DNA of 64,000 nt from Roridomyces roridus (Eukaryota > Basidiomycota > Agaricomycetes > Agaricales > Mycenaceae). Position numbers and translations under genes: made by a program. The notes beneath the pieces were generated by a model that was given only the letters and a program-made list of their open reading frames with translations, ran no database searches and was not told the origin of the DNA. Every line of letters begins with the position of its first letter. Positions within the stretch are counted from its first letter, which is position 1. The DNA is taken from the NCBI GenBank assembly GCA_029378245.1, contig JARKIF010000036.1:372001-436000 (forward strand), in the 5' to 3' direction. Of this stretch, positions 56,894 through 64,000 are shown in pieces.

Positions 56894-58162
56894 CTCGGCC
56901 CATCTGTGGTGAGCCTACCAATGCATTTCTTCACAATATTCCTCACCCTTGCAGTCGTAGGTCAAGCCCTGGCTGCCCCTGACGAATCGTTGGGAGGCTT
57001 CAGCGAGAGGACGAGCCACCGTTCTTCCACCAAGCCGTCCCACTCTACGAAGGCTACACATTCGAGGGCAAGTTCCCTGGCAGCCCACGCCAGCGTGCAT
57101 ACCTCGCGCACTTTGGCGTCCCATTCAGCATCTCATATCCATGCGTCCGTCCACTCAAGCGTCAAACCCGCCTCGGCGTCGACTCCGCTTCAGCGTTCGA
57201 GCGCTACTCAATCCAGCCGGCATAGTGTGCACACATCGGGATCCGCGTCAGGGTCTCATTCTTCGGTCCTCGCACATCCCGGCGGTCACTCTGCTGCATT
57301 GTCGAAGACGTCCGCTCGGTCCAGTGGTGCTGGCGTGACCCCATCAAGATCTTCCTCCGTGACAAAACACAGTTCACATCCCTCGTCAGCTCCAAACATC
57401 ACTCAAATTGCCTGGAGTGCGTCAACTTCCAATAGCCTTGTGTTTTTGTTCTGATTCAGTTGATTCAGATCCCAACCCCACTTTACCGCCCAACGCCGTG
57501 TCGGAAACATTTGTACACGCCGGTTCAACTTTGGTAATTCCGATCCCAACGAAGACCACGACGATCCTCGTGGTTGGCACCCATGTTACTGTTGCTCCTG
57601 GTGGTCCCGTGGTCAATGGACTGCTACCTTCGGGTGTGTCAATAGTTGGCGCCGTGAAACCAACATGGAGTACGGGGACTTTTTTTCATCCACTCCTCCA
57701 ATGTATTAATCGCTTCCAGATCCGAATATTGCCCCTCCGCCCGGGGCATCTAGTGTGACCTTCACGAGACCACCTTCATACACCACCGTCGTCACAGTAC
57801 CCCAGGCTTCGAGTGCTCCCCCGCAGAATATTTCAGGTCCGCCTGGGGACAAGAATTCGCGAGGAGAGGATTGGTGGCTTCTCCTTTTTGGTGGAGTCAT
57901 TGGCGGACTGCTGCCCACGGATATGGCCATTGTTGGAGGTATCACACCCAAGCCAATCCCACCTGTTGGCTGGGTTGGTCCGTGGGTCGCTCCCGGGCCG
58001 GATTCTTACCCTCAAGACCCGACGTCGACGAAAAAGTCCACTTCTCGAACGTCATCGCACTCGAAGCCGACTTCATCGCACTCGGCGAAGCTGTCTTCAA
58101 CGCACACCAGTTCATCCGCCAGGCCGTCGTCATCCAGTGCCGCATCCTCGTTGTCGGCTTCG

Positions 58163-60064
58163 TATGGAAGGTCTAACACTCAAGCTGATGTGATGGACAT
58201 CGCTTGACGCTTTTGGGAATTTCACCCGACAGCCGCTCGCTTACCATGTGATTGCCGTCAATATGCCGGTTGTCCTGCAGGCTAGCCGATCGTTCTGCCG
58301 AAATCCTTGCCCTGTTCAATGTCGAAAGATGAGTCTCAAATTTTGCCAATCCCGTACCCGCGTTTCGACCCTTTTTTCCGGTTCGCGGAGAATGATGCGT
58401 GTACGGACCGTACCACCACTACAGTGCCAGTCGGCACTTCTCCGACACCTGTCATTCACCATCAAGGAATTTTTTCTGCATTTTCTCATATTTATTTTTG
58501 GAAGGAAACCGGCCAAAAGAATGCGATTGAGACCCTGATCTCATTTTTTCCCACGGTGTTTCACTTTTTCGAGGTATGAAAAATTTCAAGTGGTCTTTTT
58601 AGGGTTTTCTGGCCCAGGGTGACCTCCAAATCACCAGATATGTTGTTTCATGGCATCTCTTTTGACCCTGGGAAGTGCTGCCAACCAGCGTGGAAGGGGT
58701 ACCGGGTCGGCATCGGCAGCAGAGCCGAGCGGCACATAAGCGTAACCCTAGATTGATCGGATCAAACCGACAGCTCAGCAGTAATTGATCGGATCATTAG
58801 GGTTTGTTTCACTTTTTCTGTCGTGAAAAAAACCAAATGTTGTCCGATGGACCTGAGGACCACAGGGTATGTTCTTGGGCCTCCTTAGATACACTTCCAA
58901 CAGTTTTTGAGTCCATTGAACCCCAGACCAAAATGTAATTAGTGGTCGAAGATTTGATAACCATCCCTGCCAAATCAGGAACCGTGATGTGGTGACGGGC
59001 ACTGTATCGTCTTCCCTCTGCACCACACACCAACTTTCTTGCCTTCAAGTTCCATGACTATGGGCGACTCTCGTTCTACAGTATCTGACTTCCGACAAAA
59101 TATAGTCTTTCATCGTCCGGTAATTGGCCTCGGTGTTTGGCTAGTACTGCTACATCCTTCACGGCTTGTAGTCACTTTGAATTTGATTCTTCACATCTTG
59201 AGCGCTGAAAATACATATTTACAGTGGTGCGTCGCAGCTCAGATGCATCAAACTAGTCTCTGTAACCGTCAAACAACTCACCGACGTTGCTCCTTTGTGG
59301 TGCTTCCTAGATGGCACCCAAACGGATGCAAAGCCCGCGTTCGCACGTGCCAATTGGTTTTTCCATGGCAGACCAGTAGTGGTCTGGAGCGTGCAGATGA
59401 TGACGGTGGATGATAGAGGTGCGTCGCCCTTGGAACATACACAATACAGGTCTGGTCATGTACACCGGCTAAAAAGGCAGACGCGATTCCTGTTGCTGCT
59501 GCGTTCAAGACTGAGCTCCCCGGACCTCGCGAACCTTCACGGTGACGCGACCCGTGGTTTACCCAGCTCCCAATCGCGTCAGAGCGCCGTTTGCCCAAGA
59601 CCAATACGTGCGTGAAGCTGAAATTTATTCCTTCATCAGCTGAGTCTTGAGTTCTCAACCCGCGTCAAACAGAAAGTTCCTGCCGCCAGGGATCAGTCAT
59701 TCAGCAATGTTAGTACTAGCGTGCGTCTGTCCTTCGATTTCTACATCCTCCTAAGTTGAACTTCCAAACTCCATCTTTCAACTCGCGCTCGCCTCCCTTC
59801 GCCTCATGCATGGATCCCAGCGTGGGCGCCACTTGGGAAGGTTCGTTGCGTAGGCCGCCGTACTTCCATAAACAAGAGGAATCTGTTTTGCGCTGCATTC
59901 AAGGCGTATACAAGGTGTACAGCTATAGCAAAATGCATCGGCACAATCGGCTGAGTGAGCCGCAGCTGATGCGAATCAACCTATAAGCGAGCGGCTGTCG
60001 GGTCAAATTGCCAAAACGGTTAAGCGACGTCCATCACATCAGCTCGAGTGTTAGACCTTCCATA
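58163..60064. mobile_element. 1902-bp TIR element in gene B, GCTTCG target duplication
   Basis: The left end TATGGAAGGTCTAACACTCA matches the inverse of the right end (TATGGAAGGTCTAACACTCG) with two differences in the first 45 bp. The similarity continues to about 75 bp (..ttttgg.aattt.acccgacagccgctcgct). It is flanked by GCTTCG at 58157-58162 and 60065-60070. Removing the element and one flank restores an exact gapless match to gene A. No transposase frame is visible, so it is non-autonomous; the superfamily is unclear. Confidence 0.88.
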
Positions 60065-60824
60065 GCTTCGTGCTCGGCTGCAACTGCGCCATATGATCTT
60101 CCTGATGATTCCGCGGATGCTGACTGGGATGCACTTGGGCTAGATCCCGACCGTCGTCGCGCTCTGGAGCGTCGCGGTTCAGCCCGAGGCAAGTGTTCTT
60201 TTCCCGTGAATGTTCTGGATATTTAATGTTCCCAGACATTTCGTTGGAGGTGTGCAACATCGACAAAAAGCACAACAATCGGATTTCGAACACAAGAGAA
60301 GTTACTTTGGGTGCCGGAGACTACTGCACCATTGGGCTCAAGGCTGCTGGAGGAACAAATGCCCAGCTTTCATGCACAGGGGTGGGTGCTGCTCCTGTCG
60401 GGAATGAGCCCAGGATCACTAGCAGTGGCAGGTCTCTCCGAACGGTTAACCGTATGTCCTAAACTGCCCCTTTGTGGATGACCTAACTTTCTTCGTCAGA
60501 GGAGCATGTTTTCGAGTAAACTTGTTTCCTCTTAGCTCTGTATTTGCTCGCCCGCTAATGTTTTTATCAATGCAGATTAGGCTACATTGGAGAATTTTTC
60601 ACGGAGGTTGAAACAAAACCTGGCGTGGATTGTGCATGGTAGTGTTATTGTGCAACATTATTTCCTGGTCTAATCACAGCTCCAGGATCCTCAGGAATGT
60701 CTACCACCGCGCCGGATACAATGGGAACACTTTGGATTTCTCCGTGCAACTGATACAGGACATCGATCAGGTATCTACCACTCTGGTTGAAAACTCCACC
60801 TATTCATCCAGCCGTAGATCATCA

Positions 60825-61384
60825 CACAGGGGGCATCTACCGTGGCACTTTTTTTTTGTGTGCCAAGGTGGCACTTGGCGCGTAGTTGGCATGTGGAGGT
60901 AAAACCACGTGCCTTTGGTGCTCCCTTGATGTGCGTGAGTTCGAATCTGCACTTATGCATCCTTTTTCTCTGCTCGACACATTTGGTGATTATGAGCCTC
61001 AAACACCCGGTTTACAATTCAAATAAAATGTACAGAGTACTGCCTGACCCATTGAGTGAGTTCACAATGTGATTCGGAGGATGTTGGGCGGTGTCATTGG
61101 GTATTTCCGCACCTGGGTCACTCCATTTCCGTGGAACAGGCAGGGCCACAGCACAAAGGGCATTAACAGTAATTTTGCAGATACTCAAGGCCCTGTATGT
61201 GGAAACCCACTCCCTCAAGAAAGAATATCTTCCAAGACATCACAAAGTGCCCGGCCAATTGTGAAAGCCGGGGAATAAATCAAATTCCCACAAAATGTCC
61301 AACCTCCGGCCAACCACGCACCAAGTGCCACGCAAGTGCTACCTTGGCACACGAGGCCAAGTGCCACGCTTGATGCCCCCTGTG
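60825..61384. mobile_element. 560-bp TIR element in gene B, TCA target duplication
   Basis: The left end CACAGGGGGCATC..GTGGCACTT..GTGTGCCAAGG matches the inverse right end CACAGGGGGCATC..GTGGCACTT..GTGTGCCAAGG over about 60 bp with small gaps. It is flanked by TCA (60822-60824 and 61385-61387). Removing it with one TCA gives gapless alignment with gene A. A 3-bp duplication and CAC-ends suggest a CACTA- or PIF/Harbinger-type non-autonomous element. The plus strand contains GTTCGAATC followed 16 nt later by T5 (60938-60966). Confidence 0.88.
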
Positions 61385-63414
61385 TCAACATGGTTTGGGT
61401 TGACACCCCGCTCAAGTGCGTCCGCATCTACAAAAGTGAATTTTGAAAAAGTGGCTTACTATTGATCTCACAGTCAGGTACGTTCTCAATTCCCCGTCGA
61501 CGAGCAACAGTCAACTGATATCTGCTTCAAACAGGGTGAATGCTCTTTCACGCTGAAGCCCTTGACATGCAGCTGATGGATGTCCCACAGCTAAATCCAG
61601 CGTTGTCAGCGACTCATCGGGGAGTGCAAATGCTCCTCCACAGACTGGCAGCATCAAATCCATCACCAACTTCCTCGCACTCGCGTCACAAGAGAAGCTG
61701 ATGAACTACGAGTACTATATCAGGAACTTTGCGGCGCTTGGCGGATGTGATTGTTTTTTGTCGTGTAATTATCATCATGCGCTGGTCATTCACGAAGACT
61801 TGCACCAGACAGAGATGCGCATGCAAACCCGCCTTGCAGAGGTCACTCCCGACATCCCCGCTGTCAATCTCCCGGTCGAGTTCAATAATTGGTTGCGGAG
61901 CCTTCTCAACTCATACAATGCCCGTTATACGTGCGGATTGTCTTTATCCGCCCAATTGATACTGATGTGTCGTGAATAGATCTCGACTGACCAATATGTG
62001 GAACTTTTATAGTGCGAAGATGAATGCAATCTCTGCAACTCAAGGCCCTGTGCCACAATGTTTCACTCTCTATCATGCTGGCAGACAGGCTCAGGCGGCT
62101 GGGCAAGTGGCTGTAAGAAATTCATCACACCCCACCGTTCAACACAGTCCTGAACATTTCCTCAGATTTCTCCACAGACCTTCAACATCGCAGTGCGTTG
62201 TTTACTGGATGTCCAGAGTTGCGTTTGAACTGACCGCGGAGTGCAGAACATGATTCCGGCAGCGCCGAACCTGCCGACCTGCAATGCTCCGGGTACCCTA
62301 GGACATGTCCAGTATGGACTACTGCCAAACGGGGCCACATTTAAGAGCTTCAACAACCACCGGATTTTGGGAGCCGGAAGTATGGTTCGTCTCTCCCCAT
62401 ATACATACATTCTTCGCGAATCACTCACTCTCACCAGGATTACTATGGTTTGGGAACCGGTACGAAACATCATTCGATTCCGAGGCCATCATATCGAATA
62501 CTAAACTGGTTATACAGGCACAGATTTCTCGAGGGATGTTTTTGCCGCCAAACGTTTCAACTCAATATATGCGCATTGCCAGAACTCGTGGGATATTGGC
62601 CCGAGCCCCTCTAAAGCTGGGCTTACCGACGTGTTTTTGGACATGGCCTGTAACGGAGGCACCGGCAACAAAGTGACAACACCGATGACCTTTGTTGTCA
62701 ACAACCAGCCTCTTGCCTGTGTCATCATCCTGAGCGGTGGGCAGGCCTTCACCGTTTGTGATTCGACGCACGCGGCTGCAACGACTTGTGCAAACTCCGT
62801 CATGCAAGTCAGTTTCCCGACTGGCCTTTTGCTCACCGGCGATATGTACTTTGTCCCCAACTGATGGCGGTGTCGACGTTGTTGGGAATCTCTCTAGTTA
62901 CACCGACTATTTATTTTCCATTACTCTTTCAACTTGACCTAGTTTCCTACCTGCTATTTAATATTTATGCTCCATGTTCACTTTCAAACAGCAGTTTGTG
63001 GCTCACATGCACATTTGGTTTTCCGGGATATCACGAGTACCTACCACCCAAATTGCTCAACGGCTAGGCACTTCTTTTTATTCTGACTGTTGAAAGCGGG
63101 GTGCCACATGTACATATATTTTTCTGACCATCTACCCCAGGGACGGGGAGTTAAGGCGACGCGAGTATCGTCTGAGCCCCCACCGCCAATTCAAAAGACT
63201 CCATCTCGAATATCAGGAATTGTTGTTCCTTGCGTCTCACATGATCAGGAGTTTGAAATCCAATGTGAATCGAGTGCGAACGAAAAACGTGAACCTCATG
63301 TTGTGATAATACAAAGGCAGAGAACGCCCGCGTCCCTCAGGACTCCAAAAAGATACACACAGCGCGAACTGGATCCTGTACAAAAAAGGCACAAGATCCC
63401 ACCTGTACTTCCTA

Positions 63415-64000
63415 CTACCAGCCGAGATCCAGACGAATATCATCACTGACCCGACTACCAGGAAACGTGTGGCGGAGGGTATCCTCGACGAATTTCTGCA
63501 GCCCGTAGTTGCGGGGATATCCAGACGGTTTGATGATGAATTGAACTGTGCGTAAGGACGTGGTTCCCAGGCGCTCAACGAGTTGCGATAGCGGGCGCAG
63601 GCTCGGGGCATTCGCATGGATTTGCAGGTAGAGAGTGAGATTTTGAAGGCACGTCGGCATGCCAGAGAGAAGGGATATGAGTGCGGGAGAGACCGAAATC
63701 TCCCTGGTATCCTGGTCGCAATAAACGACATGGTCCAGTGCGAGATTGACGAGGTTGACGTTGGTGGTGAAATCCAGAGTCGAAATCTCATCTGTGGAAG
63801 ATGAGTTGAGAAAAGGAAACAGACTCCGAAACACGAAAACTCGCCTATATTCGACTCGTGGAGTTGAAGAAGATGCAGGCTATGTAACTCGGGACCCAAG
63901 TGGCGCAGGTAGTTGCGGATTAGAGGGCCGCATACAGATACGATATGCCAACCCAGGGTCAAGTTCCGCGTCCGCACCGCGAACAGGAAGCGCTCGTCCA
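63415..64000 (-). CDS. F-box/LRR-like protein, C-terminal part (5' end outside the window)
   Basis: Partial gene running in from the right edge. The minus strand reads TRNLTLGWHIVSVCGPLIRN, LRHLGPELHSLHLLQLHESN, a probable intron near 63830, then DEISTLDFTTNVNLVNLALD, SPALISLLSGMPTCLQNLTL, LSQLVERLGTTSLRTVQF and FVEDTLRHTFPGSRVSDDIR with a final LDLGW and stop (63415-63417). The regular Leu spacing and the closing hydrophobic strand are typical of agaric F-box proteins with degenerate leucine-rich repeats; the F-box itself would be beyond the window. A 110-bp relic of its end lies at 55657-55770. Confidence 0.65.

Larger units (their letters stand above)
56921..62864 (+). pseudogene. Secreted Ser/Thr/His-rich protein, copy B, interrupted by two elements
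   Basis: Paralogue of gene A with the same exon order. It has a signal peptide MHFFTIFLTLAVVGQALAAP and a shorter Ser/His-rich region (one THSRASSLAAH). Then come DPNPTLPPNAVSETFVHAGS, an extra block (SSVTFTRPPSYTTVVTVPQA) not in A, GWVGPWVAPGPD and a Ser-rich linker. The linker exon is broken by a 1902-bp element and resumes at 60065 with WDALGLDPDRRRALERR. The C-terminal domain follows (DISLEVCNIDKKHNN, NVYHRAGYNGNTL). It is interrupted again by a 560-bp element near the exon end at 60770-60825, then YEYYIRNFAALGGCDCFLSC and VNNQPLACVI, ending TGDMYFVPN. Without the elements the coding sequence looks little damaged, so the insertions are recent relative to the duplication. A read-through product would end at VMDIA, inside the first element. 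Confidence 0.75.

Noticed and set aside
58730..58810. Telomere-like ttagggtt/aaccctaa words
   Set aside because: Only single copies of aaccctag and ttagggtt within an element; no tandem array.
63237..63977. Single 246-codon minus-strand ORF as the F-box/LRR protein
   Set aside because: After about residue 55 this frame switches to Arg/Ser-rich shadow sequence; the real protein continues in another frame after an intron near 63830.

Overview
This window is nuclear DNA of a filamentous basidiomycete, most likely an agaric (Agaricomycetes). The evidence is many introns of about 37-65 bp with GT..AG ends, fungal gene families (Zn2Cys6 regulator, AA5 copper radical oxidase, GH27 with the fungal core motif, annexin, F-box families) and two or three families I know only from agaric genomes. 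There is no operon logic; genes lie on both strands with their own promoters. All family calls are by eye.

Layout. 1-5 kb: no supported gene, small tandem repeats. 5.0-10.9 kb: a membrane-anchored GH27 alpha-galactosidase, a Zn2Cys6 regulator on the other strand and a GT8 glycosyltransferase. 11.7-13.0 kb: relic of a fungal integrase-core gene beside a cysteine-cluster gene. 14.4-16.5 kb: C2H2 regulator with a long disordered N-terminus. 17.3-19.6 kb: an agaric-expanded protein with a kinase-like N-terminal stretch. 20.0-20.7 kb: foldback element and a possible orphan exon. 21.9-24.0 kb: secreted copper radical oxidase. 27.6-29.6 kb: annexin with a PYPPPAG-type tail.

24-48 kb is repeat rich. 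It carries 16 short units with a tRNA T-arm/B-box core followed 24-36 nt later by a run of at least four (usually five or more) T, which looks like a Pol III-type (SINE-like) family. An F-box gene (31.5-32.3 kb) ends in the tip of a 5.3-kb DNA transposon (32.34-37.66 kb) encoding a DDE-like transposase.

Beyond it lies a large inverted duplication: left arm 37669-41198, right arm 46143-51676, spacer with the 5' half of an intact phospholipase D gene and a second F-box gene. The right arm begins 2 bp from the end of a perfect 119-bp inverted repeat (45700-46141) whose arms each carry one of the B-box units. Two later insertions in the right arm can be recognised because the left arm keeps the empty sites.

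51.7-63.5 kb is a direct duplication of a secreted Ser/Thr/His-rich protein gene. Copy A looks intact; copy B is broken by two TIR elements (1902 bp and 560 bp) with target duplications. An F-box/LRR-like gene end is at the right edge, and a relic of the same end follows copy A. The main story of the window is layered mobile-element activity and duplication around ordinary metabolic and regulatory genes.
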